64,000 nt of DNA from Jaminaea rosea (lineage: Eukaryota > Basidiomycota > Exobasidiomycetes > Microstromatales): contig NW_020289978.1 in assembly GCF_003144245.1 (NCBI RefSeq), positions 992,001 to 1,056,000 of the forward strand, in the 5' to 3' direction. Made by a program: the position numbers and the translations under genes. The number at the start of each line of letters is the position of its first letter. Within the stretch, counting starts at the first letter, position 1. Positions 40,400 to 52,112 of the stretch are shown here, one piece after another. The notes under the pieces are model-generated. The model saw nothing but the letters and a program-made list of their open reading frames with translations, had not been told where the DNA came from and made no database searches.

Positions 40400-41824
40400 C
40401 TAGCTCCCATGCTTCCAGAGCGAAATTCGCCCGTCCTTTCCCGCTACAGCGGCCAGAATGGCATCGTCTGCCGAGCGGGCTAGCGCGACGGCCTGTACAG
40501 ACTCCTTGTGGTAGCGCAGTACGGCGATGATTTCAGCGTCGTACGAGTCAGCGGCCGGCGAGGCGCGATAGAGCCGTGCCCGCCCGTCCCAGCCCCCTAC
40601 GATGAAGATGTGCGCCGACTCGTCTTCCTTCGCATTGCCGCTTCTTCTCCTCTGCGCAGCGGGTAGCATAGCGAGCGAAGAGCGGCCCTGCTTGTGTGTC
40701 TCGAGTACGTTCGCCTTGCTCCAATTCGGCGGATGCGCCGTGGGCTGGGCGAAGAGGGCTAGGCGATCATCTGCGCTCGTGGAGATGAGAAGGTCGGTGC
40801 TATAGGAGAGGCATGTGCTGAGGACTGAAGAGTGAGGGGAAGGAGGGTCAGCTGGGGGCCTAATGTGCCGCACATGCGAGCCATGGCACTCACCTGTCTC
40901 TCTGTGCACCTTCTCTTCCCAGACGAGTGACCAAGCTGCACTGCTATCAGCGGCTGCTGAGCCGCTTGATGCCCCACTCTCGTGGGCCGCCTTCTTTGTC
41001 TTCCACAATCGCACAGCTCCATCCTCGTACCCAGCCAGGATGGCCAGCCCTGCGCCCTCGGTCGCAACGAGATGAAGGGACATGGTGATCGGCGCTCTGC
41101 TCACTCCGCCTGACATCGCTCCCCCGCTTGCCGCAGAAGAGCCCGCAGCCAGCCCTCCAGGTGATAGCATCCCTTTGCCAATCGCCGTGTGTATACGTTG
41201 CGCCTTGGGAGTACCGCCAGAGGATAGGTCAACGGAGTAGACGTCTATCCACCCCGACTCGAGCGTGTGCGGGACAGCAATGAATGCGGTATCGCCGCTT
41301 TGACCGGGTGTTGGATGGAGTAGTGAGAATCTGCAGAAATTGAGCGCATTCACTTCGATGGTGACCGTTAGCTCGGGTTTGCCTGCCTTTTCCTGGTCTT
41401 CCGCAGCGTGGCTCGCAGCCTTGACGGAGGGCGGCGGCTGTGAGCTCGTCTTTCTTGCTCGCCAGAAGTGAATCTTGTGGTCTCGCCCGTGCGTCACGAG
41501 ACGATGGTATTGCCCACCCTGATCGTCGAGCGCCTCCACGCCCAGTATTGAGGATCCCTTCGCGTGGGCCTGCCAAAAGTGCTGAGGTCGGTAGGTGGCT
41601 ACAGAGCTGAGAGAGACTTGGCCATCTGCATCGCCCGCTACGAGTAGCAACGAGCCGTCTGCTGCGTCCTCGTCGTCGTCGCTATCCTCATCGTCCCTTT
41701 GAGCCGCAGCCTCATGGAAGGCAAGCGCAGTCACCGGAACAGGGGAGTGATGTCTCAGGATCCAGAGCGGGTGAGGTGCGCTTGAGGATGGGCCATCGTC
41801 GTAATGAGCGAGGCGAGCTGCCAT
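40400..41824 (-). CDS. ASA1: ASTRA-associated protein ASA1 (WD40)
   Basis: Two exons, 41824-40894 and 40824-40400, separated by a 69-nt intron, give 451 aa. It matches Asa1/GNB1L. The N-terminal blade is LWILRHHSPVPVTALAF. DADGQVSLSSVATYRPQHFWQAH follows, then the highly conserved LVTHGRDHKIHFWRA and EVNALNFCRFSLL. The last blade ends GKDGRISLWKHGS. In yeast Asa1 is part of the ASTRA/TTT complex that helps stabilise PIKK kinases. The gene converges on the OHCU-like gene, with 87 bp between stop codons. Confidence 0.88.
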   Translation of the reverse strand: MAARLAHYDDGPSSSAPHPLWILRHHSPVPVTALAFHEAAAQRDDEDSDDDEDAADGSLLLVAGDADGQVSLSSVATYRPQHFWQAHAKGSSILGVEALDDQGGQYHRLVTHGRDHKIHFWRARKTSSQPPPSVKAASHAAEDQEKAGKPELTVTIEVNALNFCRFSLLHPTPGQSGDTAFIAVPHTLESGWIDVYSVDLSSGGTPKAQRIHTAIGKGMLSPGGLAAGSSAASGGAMSGGVSRAPITMSLHLVATEGAGLAILAGYEDGAVRLWKTKKAAHESGASSGSAAADSSAAWSLVWEEKVHRETGECHGSHVRHIRPPADPPSPHSSVLSTCLSYSTDLLISTSADDRLALFAQPTAHPPNWSKANVLETHKQGRSSLAMLPAAQRRRSGNAKEDESAHIFIVGGWDGRARLYRASPAADSYDAEIIAVLRYHKESVQAVALARSADDAILAAVAGKDGRISLWKHGS

Positions 41825-42706
41825 CCAGGCTCACAGGAAAAGCGACCTTCACTTGCGGGCCTTGCTGAGTCTCTCGTGATGGTTGCGAAGGCAAGACACG
41901 AGTGCCAAGGGCGGAACACACCACAAGCCGTCATATGCGCGGCGGTCGCTATCCCTGGCGGAGAGCAAGCATTTGATGGCAATCTCTTTCAAACCATTGC
42001 TCACGACAGAGTCAGAAGCTGCAGCATGACATGAAAATTGATCGTCACACCGTGACAGTGTTGAGGATATCCTGATTCCTCATCCTGCTTCTCAAGTCCG
42101 GCCGGTTGACTGCGCGATGCTCCTCGTCCGTCCCAATCTCCTCATACCCCTCCCTCGAGCTCGCCCTCCATTCGTATGTACAACGAAGCATTGCGTCCCG
42201 CTGCACCTCCTCTTTTATCGAGGAAGCCCCATTCATGGGTAGCAACGCGACGCACCCGTGCTCCATTGCCTATCAGGTCCATCTCCTAGTAAAAACACTA
42301 TACGACCTCGCTCGACTTCATGGGTCGCCTGTGCCACAACATGGTAGTGGTGGACGGCAGCCTCTAATGGCAAGGTGCTTTTAAAGCGCTAGGGGTCTAG
42401 AGAACCCTCCGCTCTTGCGGTAGGGCCTCGTAAGCGTTAAGGAGAGGAGAGAAGGAGGAACTCGCGCCTGGACTGGCATTTTGTGTGGCAGCAGCCAGGC
42501 AGGCGTGGGTGGGACGGAAGGGGCGGCGAGAGGGTCACGTGCAGTTAGAGAGGAGGGGACGAGGAATACGGTGTCACGGTGGTGGGTTGCATTTACGATG
42601 AGAAGAGGAGTTTGCCTCGATATGACACCGTCTCTCTCTCTCGCCTCGACAAGACTGTCTCACGTCTCGACTCGATAATGTCGAGTCCATGTGCAGCTCG
42701 CTCCGC
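41825..42706. other. Intergenic region, ASA1 promoter / Sel1-protein 3' end
   Basis: 882 bp. Only short frames occur, with nothing recognisable. There is a CT-rich run near 42625-42660. The sequence appears less GC-rich than the flanks around 41970-42060. Confidence 0.45.
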
Positions 42707-45382
42707 TCAATCAAACTTGCTCTTCCAAACCCAACTCAACCCAATCAAATCATACCCCTGCTTCGCCGCCATCCTGTAATACCCTGCGGCCTTCTTCAGG
42801 TCCTTCTTACACCCTCCTTTTCCCGATGCGTACAGCGCGCCAGCCTCAGCCTGCGCATCCGCATCGCCCAGCTTAGCTGCGAGCTCGAAATACTCGAGGG
42901 CCATGGGCTTATCCTGCTTCACTCCCCAGCCGTAGCAGAAGCATTTGCCCAGCTCGTAGACGGACAGCTTGAGCTCAGAACGAACAGCTTTCAGCTCCGC
43001 TTCGGTACGTTGCGCCACTCCTGCCTCTTTCATCAGGTCCCCAGCCTTCGCCGCCGCACGCTGGATCCATTCGAAGCCCTTACGAGGGTCCTTGCGCGCC
43101 CCCCACCCTTCGCGCAACGTCATGCCCCACATGCACATCCCGACGACGCACCCGCCGTCCACCTTGGCGGAACGCTCAAAGTAGTAGGCGGAGCGAGAAA
43201 GATCGCCCTGCTCGTGGTAGGCGATCCCTTGCGTGAGGAAGTGCTCTGCTGTTGAGGGACCCGTCTTCGTGTCTTGGCCCACGGTACCGGTGCGGCGGGA
43301 GGGCTTGCTGGACGGAGTGGAGGCTGTGTGGGTATGGCCGCTGCTGGCTGTCTTGAAGGAGGACATCGTGGTCGTCGTGGCAGATGAAGCTGACCGCGCT
43401 GAAGCTTGTTGTTGCTGCGATGCCAGAGGCGGGCGTACAGGCGTGCCCGTACTGCTCTTTGCGTGCAGGGGAGGTGGTGGACGTGAACCGAGAGCGGGAT
43501 GACCTGGATAGGACGGTGGCGCCTGCTGACGCCGCTGCGGCGTATTGACAGCCGTGGGCGTATCGTTGGCATCGATGGTAGGGGAAGGCATGGTTGCTGA
43601 TCTTGTAGGAGGCGTAAAGTGAGGCCCACCTCGCTGCGGTGGGTGCGAGCCCATCCCTCTTCTCTGCTCTGGCCGGGCCATCGGCGTACTGTCTACGCTG
43701 ACCGGCCTCGTGGCGGATGATAGCGGGCGCTGCTGCTGCGCATACCAGTCTCGACCGCTCCCGTCATCATCGTACCGCACCGTCCCCACGCTCATCCTGC
43801 TGTCCGTCGCATTGCTGCCGATCGTACTGGAGCTGTCCCTCCTACTCGACCCGCCATCCAGCCTCAATGTCTCGACGTCGAGGTCAGATACGATGCTCTC
43901 CCGCCCGTCTGCCGCTGCGATGGCTGCTGCGCGTGTCCTGCCTATTTGCGAGCCCGGTGGCAGGGCAGAGTTGGGGTCCCCGTACCTGCTTGAGGGCGGC
44001 GGTGGCGGTGGTTGGCGACCTGCTGGATGGCCCGTCGAGGATGCTTGGTGCCCGCCGCGAAGAGCGTCTGAAACGCTGACGGGGCCAGAGATGGCTTGCG
44101 CCGCTTTCTCTGCCTCTTCGTCACTATCCTCGTCTTCCTCGTCCGATACCGCCTCCCACTCGTGGATGGACGCAGCATCCGCCTCCGCACGCTGGGCACC
44201 TCCTGTATTCCTTACGTTGAGCCCACCTCCCACGCTCTGTGCACCTGCGAACGGCGGCCCATGCGACGCCACAGACCCATCAGGCGTCGGAGGCCAGACG
44301 TAGACGTGTGCCCCGTCTGGACCAATCGTCGACACGGAGTGGTTTGAGTGATGCGTTGGGAACGATGAGTTTCGCGGCGTGCTGTCTCCTGGTGGTGCGC
44401 CGTGAATCGAGGGAGTGAGAGAGACGATGCGCTCCTTGCCTGACAACGGCTGAAGGTGATACGCCGAGCTAGATGCGGTCGTCTCCTGAGGTGTATGCGC
44501 CGCTTGCACATGCTGCCCATGCCCCTCGCCTCCTGGCACATCAACCAGATGCAGTCCCTCCAATCCCTTGCCGCTGGCCAGCTGTCTCAACGCATCAAGC
44601 CCACCAGTCCCGCCCGCTCTACCCGCCATGATCCCACCCCCCGCATCTTCGTCCTCATCCTCATCATACCCGTCCCCGATTCCCGAACCACTGCCCCACT
44701 CACTGCCCCCATACAGCGACTCCTCATCCTCCGCCCTGTCTGCCCAGGCCCGTCCCCACCTCCCTCCCTCATCGAACTCGGCAGTCTTGACGGTGTCCAC
44801 TGAGTCGCGGCGATGGAGCGCTGGGCTGCGACTGCTCATCGAGGGGCCGCCGAATGCGATGGACTCCCGATCACTGCGCCCTGTAATGGTGTTGAAGGAC
44901 GCATCGCTTGCCACCGAGTCGCGAAATGCGTTGCGTGAGAGCAGTTGTCCGCTTTCAGGGCGTTGCGAGGAGGACCTCGAGGCCATGGGGCCGTCGTCCT
45001 CGAGCTGGTAGCGCTTCATGCTGCCGTCTTGCCCTTCTTGGCCTCTGCGCACTGATGTTGAGCGCGAGAGGGCGAAAGCCTTTTGATATATGTGGTCGTC
45101 ACTACCGCTGCCACTGTAGTAATTGGCGTGCTGTTGGTGCTGCTGCGGAGGGGGTCGATTATGCTCGCTCGGGTGGAGGGGTAATGGCTTCGATGCCAGG
45201 GACGGAGAGCTGTAGGGCGAATGAGAGGGGCGATTCGTTGACCAGGCTGAACTTGGCAAATGGGAAGGGCCGCCGCCGCCGCCGTTGCTGCCACCTCCAG
45301 TGTACGGCGATCGTCGGCTCGACGACGAGGAGGAGGAGGAGGGAGAGGCGTAGGAGGATGGGTTCGAGGTCGCGGCCGTCAT
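42707..45382 (-). CDS. Sel1-repeat protein (NIF1/DSF2-like)
   Basis: Intronless, 891 aa. About 700 residues are disordered, rich in Ser, Pro, Gly and Gln, with an acidic patch (SDEEDEDSDEEAEK). The C-terminal 180 residues hold Sel1/TPR-type repeats starting AEHFLTQGIAYHEQGDLSRSAYYFERSA and including MCMWGMTLREGWG, ELGKCFCYGWGV and DAQAEAGALYASGKG. The end, AAGYYRMAAKQGYDLIGLSWVWKSKF, resembles fungal Nif1/Dsf2 proteins. S. pombe Nif1 interacts with the mitotic inducer kinase Nim1. A chitin-synthase activator (Skt5/Chs4) is a possible alternative, but only a short repeat block is present here. Confidence 0.7.
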   Translation of the reverse strand: MTAATSNPSSYASPSSSSSSSSRRSPYTGGGSNGGGGGPSHLPSSAWSTNRPSHSPYSSPSLASKPLPLHPSEHNRPPPQQHQQHANYYSGSGSDDHIYQKAFALSRSTSVRRGQEGQDGSMKRYQLEDDGPMASRSSSQRPESGQLLSRNAFRDSVASDASFNTITGRSDRESIAFGGPSMSSRSPALHRRDSVDTVKTAEFDEGGRWGRAWADRAEDEESLYGGSEWGSGSGIGDGYDEDEDEDAGGGIMAGRAGGTGGLDALRQLASGKGLEGLHLVDVPGGEGHGQHVQAAHTPQETTASSSAYHLQPLSGKERIVSLTPSIHGAPPGDSTPRNSSFPTHHSNHSVSTIGPDGAHVYVWPPTPDGSVASHGPPFAGAQSVGGGLNVRNTGGAQRAEADAASIHEWEAVSDEEDEDSDEEAEKAAQAISGPVSVSDALRGGHQASSTGHPAGRQPPPPPPSSRYGDPNSALPPGSQIGRTRAAAIAAADGRESIVSDLDVETLRLDGGSSRRDSSSTIGSNATDSRMSVGTVRYDDDGSGRDWYAQQQRPLSSATRPVSVDSTPMARPEQRRGMGSHPPQRGGPHFTPPTRSATMPSPTIDANDTPTAVNTPQRRQQAPPSYPGHPALGSRPPPPLHAKSSTGTPVRPPLASQQQQASARSASSATTTTMSSFKTASSGHTHTASTPSSKPSRRTGTVGQDTKTGPSTAEHFLTQGIAYHEQGDLSRSAYYFERSAKVDGGCVVGMCMWGMTLREGWGARKDPRKGFEWIQRAAAKAGDLMKEAGVAQRTEAELKAVRSELKLSVYELGKCFCYGWGVKQDKPMALEYFELAAKLGDADAQAEAGALYASGKGGCKKDLKKAAGYYRMAAKQGYDLIGLSWVWKSKFD

Positions 45383-46177
45383 AATGCCGCGACTGGATGG
45401 CCTCGATGCTGCCTCGTGGTGGTGTGATGTCCGTCAACGCCGACGCCGGCGATGATGATGATGACGCTGATGCTAAGGGACGGCGGAGATCGACGAACCA
45501 CTTACGTACCGCTCACTGAGGGCGGGCCGCCGGTCGAAGATGGTGATGATTGGCGAACTGCCTGGGCCGACGGGCAGTGCTGCTTGCTCTGGCTTGGCGG
45601 TCGTTGAGCAGCGTCAGAGGGTATCGATACGAGACAAGGGGCCGCTCGAGTGTGATGGTAATGTTGTTGATGATGTGGCAAGGACGGTAGTGCAGATGCC
45701 GGACGAGTGAGCTTTGCCTTGCTTTGCAGTTGCGTTGCTTGGCCAACCAAATTGAGCTCACCTCTCTCTCTCCCCCTCCCGCAAAGCACGGCGCATACCC
45801 GCCCCGCTCCGCTCGAGACGCCCACAGGTAACAGGCACAGGGGCTGAGAGCCAGACGAGGCGGCGATGCGGTCTCAAGACGGTCACGCCGGAGAAAAAGG
45901 GGACAACCAACACCTTCTGGCTCGAGAGCCCGCGCACGCCCTCTCACTCGCTGCCCTTGACGAAGGCACACCGCATTGCAACATGTTGAGATGTAATTCG
46001 AAATCGAGCGCGGGGCGCTAAAGCACAGGACAAGACAATAGGAGACGAGACGAGAAACGGTGACTGTGACTTGTGTGCGTGTTGTTGTTGAAATATACGT
46101 GCGACTGCGACTGCGACTGCGACTTCCATGCAGCTGCGAGGCGCACCGCTCCTCTTGTTCACCGCCTCAGCGCCCAC
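45383..46177. other. Intergenic region, Sel1-protein promoter / GIT1-like 3' end
   Basis: 795 bp. It contains a GACTGC hexamer repeat at about 46098-46121, close to the end of the permease gene. No gene was recognised. Confidence 0.5.
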
Positions 46178-47892
46178 TCAGTGCTCCTTGTGCGTGACAT
46201 GCGGCGCATTGTTGGCACTCTCGATCGTCTCTCCCGTGCTCGTCGAGTCCAAACCTACATTGTCCATGTCGTAGCCGCTCTCGCGAAGGAGCGTGAGGAA
46301 CTCCTCGTCCATCTTCCTGATTCCATCCGTCTGCACTGCCGGGACGAAGAACAAGACGAGGAAGAAGGCCACAACAGCGAGGGCCGAGCCGACGTAGTAG
46401 GGCGCAGCGTAGTAGTTGTCGCTGTCCTCGGGGAAGCGCTCCTGCAGCGGCGTAAAGGTGTACGTGCCAACGAAGGCGCCGACCTTGCCAATGGCAGCGG
46501 CAATGCCGTAGAATCGTCCTCGCACGGCAGTAGGGGCTACGGCCTTGGATGCGAGCAAGCCTAGGCAATTTCCGGGTCCAGCCTCACCAAAGGCAATGTA
46601 GAGACCAGTCATGGCGATCAAGCCGCCGACGTGGTTGCGCCAGTACCCGAATGCTCCTGCGAGGGCGAAGCCGAAGACGGCCTGCAGCGCGAGGAAGAGC
46701 ATGATCGTGTACTTGGGGCCCAGCCTGTCGATGACGGCCGCACCGACAAACGTGCCGAGGTAGAAGGCGGAGATGGCAATGGAGAAGGCGAGGTTCGTCT
46801 TGAGCCCGGCGTCGGGGAAGAGCTCGGTGGTGATGAAGGACGAGTAGATTCCGGCCGGGTAGGAGACAAAGTCGTATGCGAACCAGACGAGGGAGACGGC
46901 GGTGAGGCGGACCCAGTACTTCTTGATGATGATCCACCAGGGCAGCTTCTTGCGGATGGCGGCCTTCTTGTACGAGTCGGGCTCGCGCATGCGGGCACGG
47001 AAGAAGAGGAGCGAGAGGGGAGGGATGGCGCCCAGACCCAAGAGAACTCGCCATGCGGGGTTGAGGTCGCCTTCGCCCGTGATCCAGACGAGGATCAAGG
47101 CAATGAAGGGGGCGAGAATGAAGGCGACGTCGATGCACGAGTTGGTGGCAAGGACGAACCATGCTTGCTGGCGCGTTTTCTTGATGTTGTCCTGCTCCGT
47201 GTTCTCGGCGCAGGCGACTGAACCGCAGGGGTATTCACCGCCGATGAAGATGCCAATGAGGAAGCGATAGGCGATCAGAGCTGCGAAGAGGCCGCCGGTC
47301 GAGCCACCAGCTCCCCATGCTCCTGCGGCGAGGATAGAGAAGAGGATGAGGCCCGCGGAGCAGACGAGCATGCCCCACTTGCGGCCAATGGTATCGGCGA
47401 GAACTCCCTGCGAGCGAGTAGTGGTGAAGTAGGTCAGCTTGAGCGCGCGAGGTTGATTATGACTTCGCGCGCGCTTTAACTCACAAATGACAGCATACCG
47501 ACGACGGTCCCCACGAAAGCCATCGAAGGGAAAAGCGTCGTAAAGCGCTTGAGCTCATCGGCAGGCGCGTCTGCGTACGAGTACTTTGTGATCATCGTGT
47601 TGACCGGACCAGCGATAGCGTTGACGTAACCATCAGAGAAGAGCGATGCTCCACACGCGAAGATGAGGGCGACACCCGAGAGCTGGCCGTACTTGCGCTT
47701 GGCAGTCGCAGTCGACGTGGGGTTCTCGCCATCGATGCCGCCATTGCGGTCAGAGTCGCTGTCGTCTGATGAGGCGAGGGCGCCCTTCTTTTCATCGTCG
47801 TGGTGGGCGAGAGAATGTTGTTGTTGTTGCTGCTCTTGCGATGCAGCGAGGGGCTCACGGCCCAGCTCGAAGTTGGGAGTGGCAGCGGACAT
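46178..47892 (-). CDS. GIT1-like glycerophosphodiester / phosphate:H+ symporter (MFS)
   Basis: Two exons, 47892-47485 and 47407-46178, phase 0, 545 aa. It is an MFS transporter with about 12 membrane segments. The loop between TM2 and TM3 is GVLADTIGRKWGM. The segment GGEYPCGSVACAENTEQ is typical of the Git1/phosphate:H+ symporter branch, as is WWIIIKKYWVRLTAVSLVWFAYDFVSYPAGIY. Yeast Git1 imports glycerophosphoinositol and glycerophosphocholine under phosphate limitation. The substrate cannot be fixed from sequence, and a Pho84-type phosphate transporter is less likely. The N-terminal 60 residues are hydrophilic and Gln-rich. Confidence 0.8.
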
Positions 47893-49663
47893 GGCGCGGC
47901 GTGAGAGTGTTGGTGATTGAGGAGTTGAGGGAACGCAGGTGAAGAGCGGCGGCGGCGAGGGGGAGGTCACGCCCAAGTCTCTGCGAATGTCTGATCCGTG
48001 ATGAGGACGAGGGAGGAGAAATGTGAAGAGCGGCGGCGGCTCGTGTCTGCGGCTAAAGGGGCAACAGCTGAAGTGTAAAAGAGTGGTGGCAAGCAAAGGA
48101 AGATAGATTTGCCCAGGCTCCTGCCGGCGGGCCTCGCTCAACCTCGACTGCTCGCTGCAAGATAGGCTCCGTCGCCTAGCCGGCCGCCGCTTCTCCCCTC
48201 CTCTCGCTTCCTCAATACGACGAGAGTGGCAATCAGTCCCCTCTCCCTCCCTGCCATGCCGAGAACCGCGCCATTTCCTTTTACTGACTGCCGCGCTCTG
48301 CTGATGTCTTTGCTCCCACGACCATGCTCGACGACGATCACGCCTTCTAGATCTTACCATGCCCAGCATCGCAGCCAACAATTGCCTCTCGCGCCGTCGC
48401 CCAACTTTTTCATCCCTCACCCGACCGCTCTTTTGGGCATGCCCACGGGGCCTCGGACGCACGAGGTGCAGGATTTGCGCCCTGGCCAAGCAAGAGGCCA
48501 GCCACGCCCGGCCCAGCCACTGACTGCTGCAGAGACTCGCGGGCCTATCGCCGTTCTGTCTTTCGAATCGAAATGAGGCTAAAATTCCTCGTGCTCAGCG
48601 AGAGAGAGAGACACGACGCGGCCGTGCGAGTGCGAGGGGCAAGGACGACAAGTGATTGCATTGTGTTTGTCATGCTGTGCTGCCTGGCCTCCCTGCGATG
48701 CAAATGGACGGCAGCGGGTGGTAGCGAGAAGAAGGTGTGGCTGCGTCCGTCTGCTTTGCGGCCCTTGACCTGAAAATCGTCTCATCAAGGGATCAATAGT
48801 AGGCAGCTGGCGGCGATCTTCAACCTCGCAGCGTCGACGAAGTGATTTACAACCGTCCCACGATGCCGAGCAGCGAACGTGGACGTCTCCACCTCCAGGC
48901 ACAGGTCACAGGAGGGCGGGGCAAATCTCGATTGGGGCTAGTGCTCATCGCCCATGCTCCGGAGGTCTCTTTGTCTCGTCGCGTCGCTCGTGTCGTTTCG
49001 TTCGTGTCGTTGGTCTCGTCTCGTCTTGCCTCGCGATCATGGTCCATTCGCATCCGTCTCATCTTGGCCATCCCAAAATCGCAATGGCTATGACGTCGCC
49101 CGTCGCCGTCGCCCAGTGGCCGTCGTGAACCAGAGTGAGCTCCCCTCGACACCCAGCTCCTAGCGAGGGATGCTGCTTCGGCGCCCACCCGCGGCCCCGC
49201 CGGCTTCCACGCGATGCGGTAAGGACGGCGACGCGGGATCTCCGAGGACGAGCAGCGGTGAGCGGTGAGCAGTTAGCGGGGTCGACGACGCTTGGGCCTC
49301 CTCGTACGAGCGATTCCGATCACTTTGTGGCGAGTCAAGGGGATGAAATTGGCCGTGCAATGGTGTGGTCGATGACTGGTTCAATTGACTGACGGCTGGG
49401 GTATTGAAGGCGGAGACTTTTGCAAGCGAGTGGAGAGAGGTCTGATCATACCAGGTCGTCGCATCCCCGAGCAGTCGACGGTGCGACCCGCACGTACGAC
49501 GACGTCTTGAACCATGGTGTAGACGTGGACGAGAAGACAAAAGCTATAAGAGGGCAGCCTTGAGGTCATCCTCCTACCCTCTGCTCCATCAGCATCAGCA
49601 TCAATACTCTTCAGCGCAACACGCCAGCACAACACACCAAGCATCCTCCCACACTCGACCAGC
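47893..49663. other. Long divergent intergenic region with CTCGT/TCGTC-rich tract
   Basis: 1.77 kb between the permease (-) and a small secreted protein (+). A degenerate TCTCGTCGCGTCGCTCGTGTCGT tract runs about 48965-49035. Reading frames are short and unconvincing. The TATA box near the right end is listed separately. Confidence 0.5.
49545..49552 (+). promoter_or_regulatory. TATA box of the small secreted protein gene
   Basis: TATAAGAG lies 119 bp upstream of the ATG at 49664. It is one of the few clear TATA elements in this window and suggests regulated expression. Confidence 0.6.
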
Positions 49664-50232
49664 ATGAAGTTCTCCGCCGCCATCCTCACCGGCCTCCTCG
49701 CCACGGCCACCACCTTCATCTCGGCCGCACCCGCCTCTGCTATCGAGGAGCGTGCTACGTGCGTCGAGGCCAATCGCTTTGGCAAGTTCACCCTCGCCCA
49801 GACCCAGGTCAAGGAAGGCCGCGTGAGTGTAGCGCAAGCAAGCGCGATTGCTGTGACGCCTCTGAAAAGACACCAGCTAACCTCTCCCCCTGCCCCCCCT
49901 CGACCACCCGTGCCCCCTCCCCCCCGGTGCAGCAATTCCACGTCACCTACGACCAGCCCTGCGGCGACTATGCCAACGTGAAGCCGAATCGCTTCAACTT
50001 TGTCATCGGCGCCAAGAATGGCTATCGCAAGATCAAGCTCATCTCCTCTGTACCCAAGGACTACCGTCATGCCGAATTCGCTATGACCGCTCCTGACTTT
50101 TACGTCGACAAGAGCTTCGATGGTGCTACGACGCTCGTGGCAGAGATTGAGTTTGATCAGCCGGGACCAAAGGGGAGTGAGGCTACGCACCTCTATCATG
50201 AGGATCTGCCGCTTAATGTTACGCAGGCTTAG
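49664..50232 (+). CDS. Small secreted protein, unknown family
   Basis: Two exons, 49664-49822 and 49933-50232, separated by a 110-nt pyrimidine-rich intron in phase 0, give 152 aa. It has a clear signal peptide (MKFSAAILTGLLATATTFISAAPASA), then EERATCVEANRFGKF. The mature part has only two cysteines (TCVEA and QPCGDY), probably one disulfide, and is rich in beta-forming residues (FNFVIGAKN, KLISSVPKDY, LVAEIEFDQP). It ends in VTQA without a GPI signal. It is unrelated to the 19-24 kb array. No named family was recognised. Confidence 0.8.
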
Positions 50233-50487
50233 AGGTGTAGCAGAGGCGGCGGTAGATGGTAGCAGCGTCGCGTCTTGTCAATAGAATGGTCCGCTCGTTC
50301 TCATTGGGACTGCCTCAGTGTCTGACGTGACGTTGCGACTGCTCGTGGAGAAGTGATCAGATTCCTCATTACTATAGTACACTGCGGAAGCTCAATGAAC
50401 CGCCCCCTGCGTCGAGCCTACGTAGACGCAGCGATGCCCTCGCACCGCGGTATCAGCGACCGTACGTTGGCCGGCCCGTTTGCTTTG

Positions 50488-51756
50488 CTACGCCTCCCTC
50501 ATACACCCTCCCGGCAACAAGAAGCCGAATCTCCCCGCATCCTGCACCACAGCCTTTGGCAGATTGACGGCAGAGTAGCTCCTTGTGGCCCCCCTCCATA
50601 GCTGGATCAACTCGCCCCAGGTGTACGCCTCGGGCAACATGTCGAACAGATCCTCGCCTGAGCAGATCTTGCGCTGTATGCGCTCCGGGGAGAGGTAGGA
50701 CTGCCAGTCTAGGCGATGGTAGAGCCTGTCAGCGTGGGAGGCGCCCTTCATCTTGAAGGTGAATTCCCAGAGGTTGCGGAAGCAGAAGCTGGCGAGGGGA
50801 GCGAAGGGGTGGTGGCGATGAGAGGGGGGACATTCTATCTGTGCTCACGCCCAACGTACTCACCTGCAATGCCAACCGGCATCAGCGAGGGCGTTGTCGC
50901 TCGTCTTGCCATGCATGTAGGAGCTGCCATCGTTCAACTCATGCAGCTGGGCCCTCCAGCTACGATTGTCTGTCACCCACTCGAATGAGTACACGTAGTT
51001 GCGCATCTGCAAGTGCATGGGCAATGGGGCGGCGCACGCCTTGAGCAGGGAGAGAGAGGCGTGCGAGGGAATCTCGTCGACGTCTGCCATGAGGAGGAGG
51101 GAGGAGGCTGGCGGCTTGAGCACGTTGTGTATGAAGTGGTTGACTCCGACGCGCATCTCGTTGGCTAGGGTGAAGGCGCCGTCCTTTTGCGTCATGGGGC
51201 GGCCTTGGTACTTGTGGTAGGCAATCTTGGACTCCCACGGGGAGAAGCGCAGACGATTTGCGGCGAAGGTGAGGTTCTGTGGCGAGCGAGCGTGTGAGCA
51301 TTTCGGCAGGTCATCAGCATGACGTGAGTCGTCTTCTCTCTCGCCTCGCAGCATGGCAGCACAGACCTTCTCGTCTCCCATCAGCGTATGCGTGCTCTCT
51401 ACCACCACAAATTGATCCACAACATCCCACAGCTCCCTCAACCTAATCTCGAGTAGATCCAGCTCCGTACTAAACAGAACCGCATCAATGAGATACCTGC
51501 GATCCATTCCCGGCGTAGGCTCTCTCAACTTCTCCCATCCATGCCTCTGACACGCAGCCAAATCGTCTGACGGCAAGCCCTCGGCATGCAAGTGAGGCAG
51601 CAGTACAGCAGGGTCGGACGGTTTGTCCCATAGCGGTCGGGTCGAATAGCTCAGTGTGTCCTGCACCGTGTGGCGATCCCGGTAGACGAAGAAGAGGACG
51701 ACGAGGAAGAGCGTCAGGGGCGCTATGATGCGCAGATTGAGGTGGCGACCGGCCAT
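50488..51756 (-). CDS. Glycosyltransferase family 17 (beta-1,4-GlcNAc-transferase-like), type II membrane
   Basis: Three exons, 51756-51367, 51276-50864 and 50788-50488, phase-consistent, 367 aa. A short cytosolic tail is followed by one membrane anchor (IIAPLTLFLVVLFFVYR). The GT17 domain has RYLIDAVLFSTELDLLEIRLREL, VVDQFVVVESTHTLMG, LLMADVDEIPS with a DxD-type motif, and GWHCSFCFRNLWEFTFKMKGASHAD. In animals the family member is GnT-III, which adds bisecting GlcNAc; the acceptor in fungi is unknown. The protein is probably in the Golgi. Upstream of the chosen ATG an in-frame acidic stretch (DDDDNDDDD) is open, so another 5' exon is possible. Confidence 0.83.
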
Positions 51757-52112
51757 TGCGGGCGAGCACCAAGGATCGTCGTCGTCGTTGTCGTCGTCGT
51801 CGCTGTGCTCAACGTCTATGGAGGAGTCAGCAGGATGATCTGGTGATTCGATGTGACGGTGTAGTCGGGGAGTCAAGGCGCAGCAGTCCGCACTCGACGC
51901 TCAGGGCAAGTCGATTCTCTGGTCCAGTCGACTCGGGCTCGACTCCACTCGCCTTGCCTTGGGCGGGCGGCGCTCATGCAGCTGGGCGTCACGTCACCTC
52001 TCGGCCCGATCTCAGGGCGGCGAGCTACTACGGCAAGGCGAGAATCAATCGTTAGAGGAGAATAAAGAGTAAGTAGGAATCGTAAAGTCTACATCAACAT
52101 CTGCATCATCTC
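51757..52112. other. Intergenic region, GT17 promoter / VNX1-like 3' end
   Basis: 356 bp. The part next to the GT17 ATG is an acidic-coding GTCGTC repeat (51778-51805) that may be transcribed or coding. Nothing else was seen. Confidence 0.4.
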
